NCBI RefSeq assembly: GCF_006352025.1
Contig: NZ_CP040936.1
Location: 1,488,001 to 1,552,000, forward strand
Direction: 5' to 3'
Length of the DNA stretch: 64,000 bases
Source: Hymenobacter sp. DG01
GTDB taxonomy: Bacteria; Bacteroidota; Bacteroidia; Cytophagales; Hymenobacteraceae
Part shown: piece by piece, positions 51,328 through 59,613 of the stretch
Position numbering within the stretch: position 1 is the first letter of the stretch
How the letters are laid out: each line of letters opens with the position of its first letter
Notes under the pieces: model-generated
Told to the model about the DNA's origin: nothing
The model's input: only the letters and a program-made list of their open reading frames with translations
Database searches by the model: none
Translations under genes and position numbers: made by a program

Positions 51328-53583
51328 TTAGTCGTTGTCCGTCTTCACTTTGGTTTTCGATCCATCCGCTTGTTTAGCCTTCGAGTCGATGGTACCATCC
51401 TTGGTGATGGTCTTGCTCTTCTCGTCGTTGGCGCCTTTGGTTTTCACTTTCACCTTGTCGCTGTCCTCGTCCACTTTGGTTTTCACCTTAGTGCCGTCGG
51501 GCAGCTTAGCCTTGCTCTTGCCTGGCTGCAGGGGGGTAGTGGTACGGGTAGCCGACGAAGAGGAGCTGGTGGTAGAAGTACCGGTAGTACCAGCGCCAGC
51601 CGAGGGGTTGGTCAGCTGCGGAGCGGCTTCACCCTCTTTTACAATCACACGGAACTCCACGCGGCGGTTCAGCTGCATGTTTTCCGGCGAATCGTTGGCG
51701 GCCGCCGGACGACGCTCACCGTAGCTTACCGTTACCATGCGCGTTTCCGCGATACCCGACTTCTTCAGGTAGTTGTAGGCAGCGTCCGAGCGGTTCTGGC
51801 CCAGCACCATGTTGTACTCGTCGGTGTTGCGCGAGTCGCAGTGGCCCTCAATAGAGATGTTCACGCCGGGGTTAGCCTTCAGGATGCGGCTGATGTTGTT
51901 CAGCTCCGTAATCGACTCCGGACGCAGCTTGTACTTATCCGTGTCGAAGTAGATTTTCTTGAACTGAGCGAACTGAGTGCCGCTGGTATCCACGTAGGGC
52001 ACGTAGAAATCCTTCTCAATTACCGTCGAATCGTTGGTTGAAATCGGAACGGCAAATTCCTGCGTTTCGATGTTCTTACCGTCTTTCGATACGGCTACCT
52101 GGTAGCTACGGCCCGACAGCACGTTTACCTGGTAGTCGCCGGTTTCGGGCTTGGTTACGTCGCGGTAGCTCAGGGCCGTTTTATCGGCCTGGGTGCCACT
52201 GAACACCAGCTCTACCCCCGGAATAACGGTGCTGTCGCGCTGCGAGAGCACCCGGCCCCGGATAATGGCGTTCTTGATGTAGTTGATGGTGTAGATGTCC
52301 TTCTCACCGTAGCCCCCAATGCGGTACGACGACAAGTAGGCGTAGCTGCCATCCGGGCTCAGGCGGTAGTAGGAGTCATCATCGGGGGTGTTGATGGGGT
52401 AGCCCATGTTCTCGGGGCGGCCCCACTTGTTGCCCACCGAGTCCCACTCCGACTTGAAGATGTCGTAGCCGCCCATGGTGTTGTGGCCGCGCGAGGAGAA
52501 GTACAGCGTTTTGCCGTCCTTGCTCAGGTAGGGGCTGTCATCGTCGTACACCGTATTAATGGCGTTACCGATGCTCTTGGCCGGACCCCAATCGCCGCCG
52601 GGCTGGCGGGTGGAGTAGTAAATATCGAGGGTGCCTTCCTCAGAATACTTGGCCGTGGAGAAGTAAATGGTCAGGCCATCGGGCGTAATGTAGGCGTCAC
52701 CTTCATAAGCCTTGGAGTTGATATTACCGTTCAGTTTTTTAGGGGCCGTCCAGTCGCCGCCCGACTTCTCCGTGTAGAAGAAGTCACCGTTTTCGTCCTG
52801 GCGGTACATCAGCATCTTGGTGTCGTTGTCGAACACCTGAATGGAGGCATCGTGGCCTTTACCGTTGAGCACACCGCTCAGGGACCGGGGCTTTTCCCAG
52901 TTCTCGTCGTCGATGCGCTTGGCTTCAAAGATGTCCTCGAAGTATTCGCCGTCGGAAGCCAGGTTGCCACCTTTCTTGCCATCGGCATTGCCCGCGCCCG
53001 TTACGTTTTCACCCCGCGAGGTGAAAAGCAGCAGTTTGTCGTCGCTGGAAATTACGGGGCTGTGCTCCGAGTACTGGGTGTTGATGGTAGGCCCCAGGTT
53101 CTTCACAAAAATGTCCTTGGGGCTGTTGAACTGCACCTTGGCGTTTTTGCTGTGCTGGATTAGCTGAGCCAGTTCCTTCTTGCGCGTGTCTTTGCTTTTG
53201 AGGGTAGCGTTGTAGGCCTGAAAGTGAGAGATTGCCTCATCAAAGTTGTAGTTCAGGTGATCTACCCGCCCCAGCCAATATTCCACGTCCTTCGAGACAT
53301 TTTTCTTTAGCCGCTGCGCCTTATAGATATAGTCGCTGGCTTTCTCTTTGTCGAAGGACATATAAGCAATACCCGCCCGGAACAATGCCTGCGCATTGTT
53401 TGGCTCCTTGGCCAACACTTGTTCAAAGTAAGGAATGGAGGCCCGGTAGTTTTCCTGATTGAAAAACTTGTTCGCAGTCTTCAGTTGCTTGCGCGTGCTT
53501 TGAGCCAGGGTAGGCTGGGCCATAGCAGCCGTAAGCGCGAAGGCGCACGAGGCTTTCAATAACCTTCTGACTAAGTTGTCCAT
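51328..53583 (-). CDS. PorE-like OmpA protein (TPR, PD40 propeller, CRD, OmpA C-terminal)
   Basis: 751 aa from ATG (MDNLVRRLLKASCAFALTAA), with a signal peptide. Order: TPRs (about 30-140, KFFNQENYRASIPYFEQVLA); PD40/WD40-like propeller blades (about 165-430, GDAYITPDGLTIYFSTAKYS, SPYLSKDGKTLYFSSRG); a carboxypeptidase-regulatory-like domain (about 440-535); OmpA C-terminal domain (about 545-650, ISIEGHCDSRNTDEYNMVLG with peptidoglycan-binding residues). An unusual low-complexity Ser/Thr then Lys/Asp/Thr tail of about 90 residues follows. This domain set is that of PorE, the peptidoglycan anchor of type IX secretion; paralogs exist, so the assignment is provisional. Confidence 0.85.
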   Translation of the reverse strand: MDNLVRRLLKASCAFALTAAMAQPTLAQSTRKQLKTANKFFNQENYRASIPYFEQVLAKEPNNAQALFRAGIAYMSFDKEKASDYIYKAQRLKKNVSKDVEYWLGRVDHLNYNFDEAISHFQAYNATLKSKDTRKKELAQLIQHSKNAKVQFNSPKDIFVKNLGPTINTQYSEHSPVISSDDKLLLFTSRGENVTGAGNADGKKGGNLASDGEYFEDIFEAKRIDDENWEKPRSLSGVLNGKGHDASIQVFDNDTKMLMYRQDENGDFFYTEKSGGDWTAPKKLNGNINSKAYEGDAYITPDGLTIYFSTAKYSEEGTLDIYYSTRQPGGDWGPAKSIGNAINTVYDDDSPYLSKDGKTLYFSSRGHNTMGGYDIFKSEWDSVGNKWGRPENMGYPINTPDDDSYYRLSPDGSYAYLSSYRIGGYGEKDIYTINYIKNAIIRGRVLSQRDSTVIPGVELVFSGTQADKTALSYRDVTKPETGDYQVNVLSGRSYQVAVSKDGKNIETQEFAVPISTNDSTVIEKDFYVPYVDTSGTQFAQFKKIYFDTDKYKLRPESITELNNISRILKANPGVNISIEGHCDSRNTDEYNMVLGQNRSDAAYNYLKKSGIAETRMVTVSYGERRPAAANDSPENMQLNRRVEFRVIVKEGEAAPQLTNPSAGAGTTGTSTTSSSSSATRTTTPLQPGKSKAKLPDGTKVKTKVDEDSDKVKVKTKGANDEKSKTITKDGTIDSKAKQADGSKTKVKTDND

Positions 53584-53687
53584 TGTTGGAGGGGTTAGGG
53601 AAATAAGGAGTTGCAAAGGAGGAGTTGAGAAATGCCGTACACCGGCTGTGCGGGCACTTTTTCAGGAGTTGCCTCTTATACTGAAAA

Positions 53688-53709
53688 CCTGCCTCAGGGT
53701 TGAGGCGGG
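53688..53709 (-). promoter_or_regulatory. Attenuator-like hairpin in the PorE-like leader
   Basis: On the minus strand CCCGCCTCA, loop ACCC, TGAGGCAGG followed by TTTT. It lies between the promoter box and the ATG, so it would be in the mRNA leader. Function as attenuator is inferred. Confidence 0.4.
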
Positions 53710-53801
53710 CGTGGCGAAAATGTAAGGCTGACGCGAAACTTGCATCATTTTCTTTTCAGTATCGCCGCCATATACTGCCGTAAAATCAAGTAATTGGCGG
53801 G

Positions 53802-53809
53802 CAAAGATA
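53802..53809 (-). promoter_or_regulatory. -7 promoter box TATCTTTG for PorE-like gene
   Basis: Exact consensus on the minus strand, 218 bases before the ATG, giving an unusually long leader compared with other genes here. Confidence 0.55.
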
Positions 53810-54001
53810 GAAATTCTATAATACGACCTTAGTCGTATCCAATTATGTGAAATAGTGGTAGTAAAAAGAAAAAGAAGTGAAGTTTTCTAATCCTAAGCTG
53901 TAACTACGGCCATTCCTGACCGCACAAATATAGTCCGCCTACTTAAACTACAAGGTTTTTCCTTAAAAAATTATGAATCTACCTGGTAGCGCTTGAATAT
54001 C

Positions 54002-54009
54002 TACCTTTG
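54002..54009 (+). promoter_or_regulatory. -7 promoter box TACCTTTG for engB
   Basis: Exact consensus, 22 bases before the engB ATG at 54032. It rules out the longer frame that begins at 53993. Confidence 0.65.
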
Positions 54010-54031
54010 CCCTACAGTTTACGCTTGGCTT

Positions 54032-54649
54032 ATGAATATCCAGGAAGCAAAATTTCTGATGAGCAACTCCCGCGTGGAGGATTGTCCGCCCCCCACGCTG
54101 CCGGAGTACGCCTTTATCGGCCGGTCCAACGTGGGCAAATCGTCGCTGATTAATATGCTGACGGGCCAGAAGGGCTTGGCCAAAACGTCTTCTCTTCCTG
54201 GCAAAACGCAATTAATCAACCACTTCTTAATAAATAGTACGTGGTATCTGGTTGATTTACCCGGCTACGGGTATGCGCGCGTCAGCAAGGAATCGAGGGT
54301 AAAATGGAGCCGCATGATTAATTATTATCTGCGCAAGCGCGAGAATCTGGCGTGCGTGTTTGTGTTGCTCGACTCGCGGCATGCACCACAAGCCGTGGAC
54401 CTGGAATTTATGGAGCAGTTGGGCAGCGAGGGGGTACCGTTCGTTATGGTCTTTACGAAAGCCGACAAACAATCCGGCACCCGCACCCAGCAGAACGTAG
54501 CGGCCTACCTCGAAACCATGGAGCAAACCTGGGATGAAGTACCCCGTCATTTTGTAACGTCGGCGGAAGAAAAGACCGGCCGGGAAGAGGTTTTACAATT
54601 CATTGCGGAGGTAAATCAACAGCTCGCGCAAGCAGCCGATAATACGTAA
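54032..54649 (+). CDS. engB: Ribosome biogenesis GTPase EngB/YsxC
   Basis: 205 aa from ATG (MNIQEAKFLMSNSRVEDCPP). G1 GRSNVGKSS at 30-38, G3 DLPGYGYA, G4 TKADK and G5 TSAEEKTG are all present, and the family pattern TSSLPGKTQLINHF is seen. It assists large-subunit assembly. The start is fixed by the TACCTTTG box; the next gene follows in the same direction. Confidence 0.96.
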   Translation: MNIQEAKFLMSNSRVEDCPPPTLPEYAFIGRSNVGKSSLINMLTGQKGLAKTSSLPGKTQLINHFLINSTWYLVDLPGYGYARVSKESRVKWSRMINYYLRKRENLACVFVLLDSRHAPQAVDLEFMEQLGSEGVPFVMVFTKADKQSGTRTQQNVAAYLETMEQTWDEVPRHFVTSAEEKTGREEVLQFIAEVNQQLAQAADNT

Positions 54650-54725
54650 ATTGGCCCCGTAATTGCCCCGTGCGGCCCGGCCTCGCAGCCGTTGTATCTC
54701 TCGTCTGTTTCTTGCTTACCTTTTT

Positions 54726-55193
54726 ATGAAAAAACTGCCCGTTCTGTTGGGTATTGGGCTGCTGGCTTGCTCCACGGCGGCTGTAGCCCAGAAGACCAAA
54801 GTAAAAATCAAAACCGACGGCCCGGCGCCGGAAGTAGCCACCGAGGCTCCGGCCCAGACGGCCCCAGCCCACGCTCCCAAAGCCATTCCGGTGGCAGAGT
54901 ACTACGAAGGCGGCCAGGAGGCTATGTACGCCTTTATTGAGAAGGAGCTAAAGTACCCGGTTATGGCCCGGCGCAACCGCATTCAGGGTCAGTGCATTGT
55001 GAGCTTCACCCTGAACACCGACGGCACCATGTCGGGCATCAAGCTGGTGAAGAACATTGGCGGCGGCTGCGGCGAGGAAGCCCTGCGCGTGGTGCGCCTG
55101 CTCAAGTTCAACAAGCCCGACTACGCCATCCTGACCAGCCTGCCGGTTACCTTCAAGCTGCCCGCGCCCGGGCAGGCCGCCCCAACTGAGTAA
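54726..55193 (+). CDS. TonB C-terminal-domain protein without membrane anchor
   Basis: 155 aa from ATG (MKKLPVLLGIGLLACSTAAV). The N-terminus fits either a signal peptide cleaved after AVA or a lipoprotein signal (LLAC). A short Lys-rich stretch (QKTKVKIKTDGPAPEVA) precedes the TonB C-terminal domain (about 65-150, YPVMARRNRIQGQCIVSFTL, NTDGTMSGIKLVKNIGGGCG). A real TonB needs an uncleaved inner-membrane anchor and a long Pro-rich spacer, both missing, so it probably does not energise receptors. Role unknown. Confidence 0.8.
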   Translation: MKKLPVLLGIGLLACSTAAVAQKTKVKIKTDGPAPEVATEAPAQTAPAHAPKAIPVAEYYEGGQEAMYAFIEKELKYPVMARRNRIQGQCIVSFTLNTDGTMSGIKLVKNIGGGCGEEALRVVRLLKFNKPDYAILTSLPVTFKLPAPGQAAPTE

Positions 55194-55222
55194 CTTCGCA
55201 CTTTCAACAACTGCTTTTTCTT

Positions 55223-55786
55223 ATGCCCTACGACCTGAAGGAAGTTGCCGCCATCAGCGGAATGCCCGGTCTGTACCGCCTGCTCAAGCCCACCCGCGCC
55301 GGCGTTATCATTGAAGCCCTCGACGAGAAAGGCACCCGCTCCGTGGCCTCGGCCCGCAACAAGGTGTCCCTGCTCCACGAAATTTCCATCTATACCCAGG
55401 ACTACGATCAGACGGTGCCCCTGTCGGAAGTATTCGACCGGATTCATCAGAAGCACGGCGCCGAGCTGAGCCTGACCCACAAGTCGGACGACCGGGACCT
55501 GACGGCTTTCATGGCTGACATCATGCCCGACTACGACCGGGACCGGGTGTACCTCTCCGACATCAAGAAGCTGGTGCAGTGGTACAATACCGTAAGCAAG
55601 CGCCTGGAATACCAGGCCCCGGCCGAGGAGGAAACCACGACTGAGGACGGAGCCGCTACCGCTGAGGAAGCCCTGAGCACCGCTGGCATCATTCCGGCCG
55701 CTGAGGAAACCAACGCCGCTGGCAGCCCCGAAGCCGTTACCGAGGCCAAGCCCGCCAAGAAAACGACTAAGAAAAAGGCTGAGTAG
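55223..55786 (+). CDS. DUF5606 family protein
   Basis: 187 aa. The Bacteroidota-specific DUF5606 core covers about 1-140 (MPYDLKEVAAISGMPGLYRL, VIIEALDEKGTRSVASARNK, DYDRDRVYLSDIKKLVQWYN). An acidic, Ala/Thr-rich tail ends in a basic KPAKKTTKKKAE. Cytoplasmic, no signal peptide. Function unknown. A TAACTTCG box, one mismatch from consensus, overlaps the stop of the gene before. Confidence 0.85.
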   Translation: MPYDLKEVAAISGMPGLYRLLKPTRAGVIIEALDEKGTRSVASARNKVSLLHEISIYTQDYDQTVPLSEVFDRIHQKHGAELSLTHKSDDRDLTAFMADIMPDYDRDRVYLSDIKKLVQWYNTVSKRLEYQAPAEEETTTEDGAATAEEALSTAGIIPAAEETNAAGSPEAVTEAKPAKKTTKKKAE

Positions 55787-55812
55787 TACCTGTTGCTACC
55801 CCCTTAGCATAA

Positions 55813-55845
55813 ACAAAGCCGCCCGGCGTACCGGGCGGCTTTGTT
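55813..55845. terminator. Bidirectional intrinsic terminator, DUF5606 / fbp
   Basis: ACAAAGCCGCCCGG / CCGGGCGGCTTTGT with a 4-base loop, between converging genes. Confidence 0.88.
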
Positions 55846-55869
55846 GTTTCAGTATGGCAGCGTTGCCGA

Positions 55870-56898
55870 CTAGGATTTCAGCACGGCATCGGCGGCAAAC
55901 TCGGGCGCCAGGAATTCTTCCACTTTATCTACCATGTCGGGCGAGCCGATGAAGAGGGGACACCGCTCGTGCAGCTCGCGGGGCTCAATTTCCAGGGTGC
56001 GGCGGCGGCCGTTGCTGGATTTGCCGCCGGCCTGCTCCACAATGAAAGCCAGCGGGTTGCACTCGTACATCAGACGCAGCTTACCGTTGGGCGCTTTGCG
56101 GGAGGTAGGGTACATATAAATGCCGCCCTTGAGCAGGTTGCGATGAAAATCGGCCACTAAAGAGCCGATGTAGCGGGCCGAGTAGTTCTGCTCCTTGCAG
56201 AAAGCCACAAAGTCCTTCATTCTCTCCGAGAAAGACTCCGACACGCCCTCATTAACAGAGTAAATAGCGCCTGATTTGGGGGTCTGAATGTTGGGGTGCG
56301 AGAGGAAAAACTCGCCCAGGGAGGGCTCGTAAGTGAAGCCGTTTACGCCGTTGCCGGTGGTGTACACCAGCATAGTGCTGGAGCCGTAAATCACGTAGCC
56401 GGCCGCTACCTGGTGGGTGCCCGTCTGGAGGCAGTCCTGGCGGGTGCCTTCGCTGCCGGTGGGCGATACGCGGCGGTAAATACTGAAAATGGTGCCAATG
56501 GATACGTTCACGTCAATGTTCGAGGAACCGTCCAGGGGGTCGATGGCTACCACGTACTTGCCCTGCACGTTGCCGGTCTGAATCATCTCGTCATCTTCCT
56601 CCGAAATGATGGTGCACACTTCGCCCCCATTGCGCAAGGCCCGGATAAAGCGGATGTTGGCAATAACGTCGAGCTTCTGCTGGTCCTCGCCCTGCACGTT
56701 GCGGTTGCCGTAGGCACCGGCAATATCAATGAGGCCGGAGCGGTTGATTTCGCGGTTCACGATTTTGGCCGCCAGAGCAATGTCGCGCAGCAGCTGGGAA
56801 AGCTCCCCGGTGGCATACGGGAAGTCTTCCTGCTTGCGCATGATGAAGCGGTCCAGGGTGGTACCAACGGGCAGGGCCAGCTTGTCGTGGTTTGTCAT
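55870..56898 (-). CDS. fbp: Fructose-1,6-bisphosphatase, class 1
   Basis: 342 aa from ATG ([20 protein letters not shown]). Metal-site motifs SEEDDE and [20 protein letters not shown]; substrate site [20 protein letters not shown]; final metal ligand region [20 protein letters not shown]. This is the classical gluconeogenic enzyme that removes the 1-phosphate of fructose-1,6-bisphosphate. A TAATTTTG box lies 32 bases upstream. Confidence 0.97.
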   Translation of the reverse strand: MTNHDKLALPVGTTLDRFIMRKQEDFPYATGELSQLLRDIALAAKIVNREINRSGLIDIAGAYGNRNVQGEDQQKLDVIANIRFIRALRNGGEVCTIISEEDDEMIQTGNVQGKYVVAIDPLDGSSNIDVNVSIGTIFSIYRRVSPTGSEGTRQDCLQTGTHQVAAGYVIYGSSTMLVYTTGNGVNGFTYEPSLGEFFLSHPNIQTPKSGAIYSVNEGVSESFSERMKDFVAFCKEQNYSARYIGSLVADFHRNLLKGGIYMYPTSRKAPNGKLRLMYECNPLAFIVEQAGGKSSNGRRRTLEIEPRELHERCPLFIGSPDMVDKVEEFLAPEFAADAVLKS

Positions 56899-56930
56899 GG
56901 GTAAGGAAATAGGATGCGGGTGGGAAAGAC

Positions 56931-56938
56931 CAAAATTA
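56931..56938 (-). promoter_or_regulatory. -7 promoter box TAATTTTG for fbp
   Basis: Exact consensus on the minus strand, 32 bases before the ATG. Confidence 0.55.
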
Positions 56939-57041
56939 ACCAATTTGCCGGAGTAGTCGGAGCGAAATTTCGCTACTCAGTAATTCCGGGGGCCCGCTGC
57001 GCAATTTGGCGGGTGTCGTGGGGCAAAGCAGTGCGGGCTCC

Positions 57042-57049
57042 TACCTTTG
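57042..57049 (+). promoter_or_regulatory. -7 promoter box TACCTTTG for aspartate kinase
   Basis: Exact consensus that ends 4 bases before the ATG at 57054. Transcription from here would begin at or beside the start codon, so the mRNA would be leaderless. Confidence 0.6.
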
Positions 57050-57053
57050 GGCC

Positions 57054-58343
57054 ATGCACGCATCGCATCAACTCCGCGTTTATAAGTTCGGCGGCGCTTC
57101 GGTCAAGGACGCCGCAGCCATTCGCAACCTCGCTCACATTGTGCGCACGCACGGGGGTAGCAGCCCGCTGCTAATTGTGGTATCGGCCATGGGCAAGACT
57201 ACCAATGCCCTGGAGGAACTCTTCCAGCTGGCCCACGCAGGCCAGGATTACATCGCCCCGCTGACCAAGCTGCGCGAATTTCATCTGGGCGTAGCGCAAG
57301 AGCTGGGTGCCGCTGATGACTCCACTTTTACCCCCACGCCTACCCTGACCGAATTGCTGGAACAGCTGCAGGATAAGCTGGCGACCCTTTCGCCCGGCGA
57401 GTTCGACAAGCAGTACGACCAGGTGGTGAGCTTCGGGGAACTACTGGCGACGCTGATTGTGGCCCGGGCGCTGCAGGCCCAGTGGCTCGACTGCCGCCCC
57501 CTCATCCGCACCGACCATACCTGGCGCGAGGGCCGGGTGGACTGGCCGACTACGGAGCGCAACCTGGGCGCTGCCCTACCCCCTCAGCTTCAGCAAGGGC
57601 CCGTGGTTACGCAGGGCTTCCTGGGTGGTACGGCCAGTGGGCAGACCACTACGCTGGGCCGGGAAGGCTCCGACTATACGGCCGCCATTCTGGCCTACTG
57701 CCTGGGTGCCGAGTCGGTAACGATTTGGAAGGATGTGGCCGGCTTGCTCAACGCCGACCCCAAAATCTTTGCTGACACGGTGCGCTACCCCGAAATCAGC
57801 TACCAGGAAACCATTGAAATGGCGTACTACGGGGCTTCGGTCATTCACCCCAAAACCATTAAGCCCCTGGCCGTGCGCGGCATTCCGCTCTTGGTAAAAT
57901 CGTTTCTGCACCCCACGGCCGAGGGCACGCGCATCCACGACTGCCGCCACGGCCTGCTGGCCCCCGCCTTCATCCGCAAAACCAGCCAATGCCTGATTTC
58001 TTTTGAATCCAAGGACCTCACCTTTATATCAGAGGAGAACCTGGAGGTGATTTTCGGGGCCCTGGCGCAGGTTAGGCTCAAGATCAACCTGATGCAGAAC
58101 TCGGCCATTAGCTTCTCGGTCTGCACCGATTTCTCGGCTTACCGCCTGGAAAAACTGCTAGCCGCGTTGCGCGAGCAGTTCACCATTCACTACAACACGG
58201 GCCTGGAGCTCTATACCATCAAGAACTACGACGCGGCCAGCATTCGGCGGCTTACGGAGGGTAGGGAGCTGCTGCTGGAGCAGCGCACACGCCAAACGTT
58301 TCAGTTTGTGTGCCGGGGCGGCGAAAACGAATTCATCAAGTAA
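57054..58343 (+). CDS. Aspartate kinase
   Basis: 429 aa from ATG (MHASHQLRVYKFGGASVKDA). The kinase domain covers 1-280, with KFGGAS at 11-16, VVSAMGKTTNALEELF, FGELLATLIVARAL and TTLGREGSDYTAAILAYCLG. ACT-like regulatory domains are at about 300-420 (SQCLISFESKDLTFISEENL). It phosphorylates aspartate in the Lys/Met/Thr pathway. Monofunctional; no homoserine dehydrogenase fused. The TACCTTTG box sits 4 bases before the ATG. Confidence 0.93.
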   Translation: MHASHQLRVYKFGGASVKDAAAIRNLAHIVRTHGGSSPLLIVVSAMGKTTNALEELFQLAHAGQDYIAPLTKLREFHLGVAQELGAADDSTFTPTPTLTELLEQLQDKLATLSPGEFDKQYDQVVSFGELLATLIVARALQAQWLDCRPLIRTDHTWREGRVDWPTTERNLGAALPPQLQQGPVVTQGFLGGTASGQTTTLGREGSDYTAAILAYCLGAESVTIWKDVAGLLNADPKIFADTVRYPEISYQETIEMAYYGASVIHPKTIKPLAVRGIPLLVKSFLHPTAEGTRIHDCRHGLLAPAFIRKTSQCLISFESKDLTFISEENLEVIFGALAQVRLKINLMQNSAISFSVCTDFSAYRLEKLLAALREQFTIHYNTGLELYTIKNYDAASIRRLTEGRELLLEQRTRQTFQFVCRGGENEFIK

Positions 58344-58358
58344 GCCGCGCTGGTTTTC

Positions 58359-58895
58359 ATGATTGATACTCCCCGCCTTCAGTTGCTGCCCTGTACTCCG
58401 GCCCACTTTGCGGCCCTGCTGCGCCACGATCTGGCGGAGTTGGCTGGGTTGCTGAACGTGCGGCCGGAGCCGGACTGGCTGCGGCAGGATGAGGTATGGG
58501 ACATTCTGCCACAGGCCGAGCGTTTCCTGCGGGAGCACCCCGAGGCCGCCGCGTGGTGGCTATACTTTTTGGTGCACCGCACCCACAAGACGCTGCTGGG
58601 GGTAGGCGGATTCAAAGGGGCTCCTTCGGCGGATGGTTCGGTAGAAATCGGTTACAGCATTGCTCCGGTTTTTCGGCAGCAGGGCTACGCTACGGAAACC
58701 GTGCAAGGGATGCTGGCCCACGCTTTTGCTCAGCCGGCAGTACGCCAGGTGCTGGCCCACACCCTACCCCAGCCCAACTGGTCAACCCATATTCTGCAGA
58801 AGGCAGGGTTTGTTTTCCAGCAGGAGGTAGCAGACCCCGCCGACGGTCCGGCCTGGCTATGGGTCCTACCTCGCACCGCGTACCAAAGCCACTAA
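58359..58895 (+). CDS. GNAT family N-acetyltransferase
   Basis: 178 aa. RimJ/RimL-like GNAT (acetyltransf_3): opening IDTPRLQLLPCTPAHFAALL, central VEIGYSIAPVFRQQGYATET (acetyl-CoA loop) and PNWSTHILQKAGFVFQQE. It starts 15 bases after aspartate kinase and is probably cotranscribed. Substrate unknown (protein N-terminus, antibiotic or metabolite). Confidence 0.85.
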   Translation: MIDTPRLQLLPCTPAHFAALLRHDLAELAGLLNVRPEPDWLRQDEVWDILPQAERFLREHPEAAAWWLYFLVHRTHKTLLGVGGFKGAPSADGSVEIGYSIAPVFRQQGYATETVQGMLAHAFAQPAVRQVLAHTLPQPNWSTHILQKAGFVFQQEVADPADGPAWLWVLPRTAYQSH

Positions 58896-59020
58896 AACAC
58901 TAGCTGCGGCAAGCGGCTTAGCGGGCGTTTTGGGGCAAAGCAACAGGCACTTACTGTGTCGGTTCAGATCAAGAAACCGGCCCATACGAAACAATTTTGC
59001 CCTTCTGCCCCTTATAGCTG

Positions 59021-59028
59021 TATCTTTG
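59021..59028 (+). promoter_or_regulatory. -7 promoter box TATCTTTG, with TTTTG 21 bases upstream, for Fur/PerR gene
   Basis: Exact -7 consensus with a -33-type TTTTG at 58995-58999. It places transcription start near 59035 and therefore rules out the longer open frame beginning at 58956. Confidence 0.65.
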
Positions 59029-59048
59029 CGGAGAATTATTCTTGTCTG

Positions 59049-59507
59049 GTGGCTCTTTCTACTGATCCATTTTCTCCTACCCCGCCCGATGCGGGGCACC
59101 TGCGCACCCGGCTGGCCCAGGCTGGCCTGCGGGCTACGCGCCAGCGCCTCGTGATTCTGGAAAGCCTGCTTACGCTGCCGGGCCACCCGACGGCCGAGCA
59201 AGTGCATCGCCAGGTAATCAGCCAGGAGCCTACCATTTCACTGGGCACAGTGTATAAGGCCCTCGATTCGTTTGTGGCGGCTGGCCTGACCCGGCGCGTG
59301 GCCGCGGCAGAAGGTACTTCCCGGCGCTACGATGCCGACTGCACGGAGCATCATCACCTGTTCTGCACCAACACGCAGGAAATCATTGATTACTGCGACC
59401 CGCAGCTGGATGCGCTCATCCGCGACTTCTTCGCGGCGAAAGGGCTGCAAAACTTCCAGCCCCACTCCTTTTCCCTGCACATTACGGGTAGCAAGGTGAT
59501 GAAGTAA
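59049..59507 (+). CDS. Fur family regulator, PerR-like
   Basis: 152 aa from GTG, chosen because the promoter box lies inside the longer frame; the start remains uncertain. Winged-helix domain (about 15-85, GLRATRQRLVILESLLTLPG, SLGTVYKALDSFVAAGL) and a metal-binding dimerisation domain (DADCTEHHHLFCTNTQEIID). It lacks the second CxxC of many Fur proteins. A 2-Cys peroxiredoxin begins 106 bases downstream in the same direction, so a peroxide-sensing PerR role is likely. Confidence 0.85.
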   Translation: MALSTDPFSPTPPDAGHLRTRLAQAGLRATRQRLVILESLLTLPGHPTAEQVHRQVISQEPTISLGTVYKALDSFVAAGLTRRVAAAEGTSRRYDADCTEHHHLFCTNTQEIIDYCDPQLDALIRDFFAAKGLQNFQPHSFSLHITGSKVMK

Positions 59508-59613
59508 CAGATGACCGGTAATGCGGCTTGTTATCCGCTTCCTTACCTGCTCACTGCCTTCCTCACATTCAACCTGATTTTCCCTTTACCCCTTTCACTT
59601 CATTACCAAACTC

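Larger units (their letters stand above)
53584..54031. other. AT-rich divergent region between PorE-like gene and engB
   Basis: 448 bases, more AT-rich than the surroundings, with no supported gene. It holds the PorE-like promoter box (53802-53809), a hairpin in its 218-base leader (53688-53709) and the engB promoter box (54002-54009). No RNA gene recognised. Confidence 0.55.

Noticed and set aside
59508..59613. Heptamer-like repeat between the PerR-like and peroxiredoxin genes
   Set aside because: GTGATGAAGTAAC and CACTTCATTACC pair only roughly and show no clear tandem word; too weak to list.
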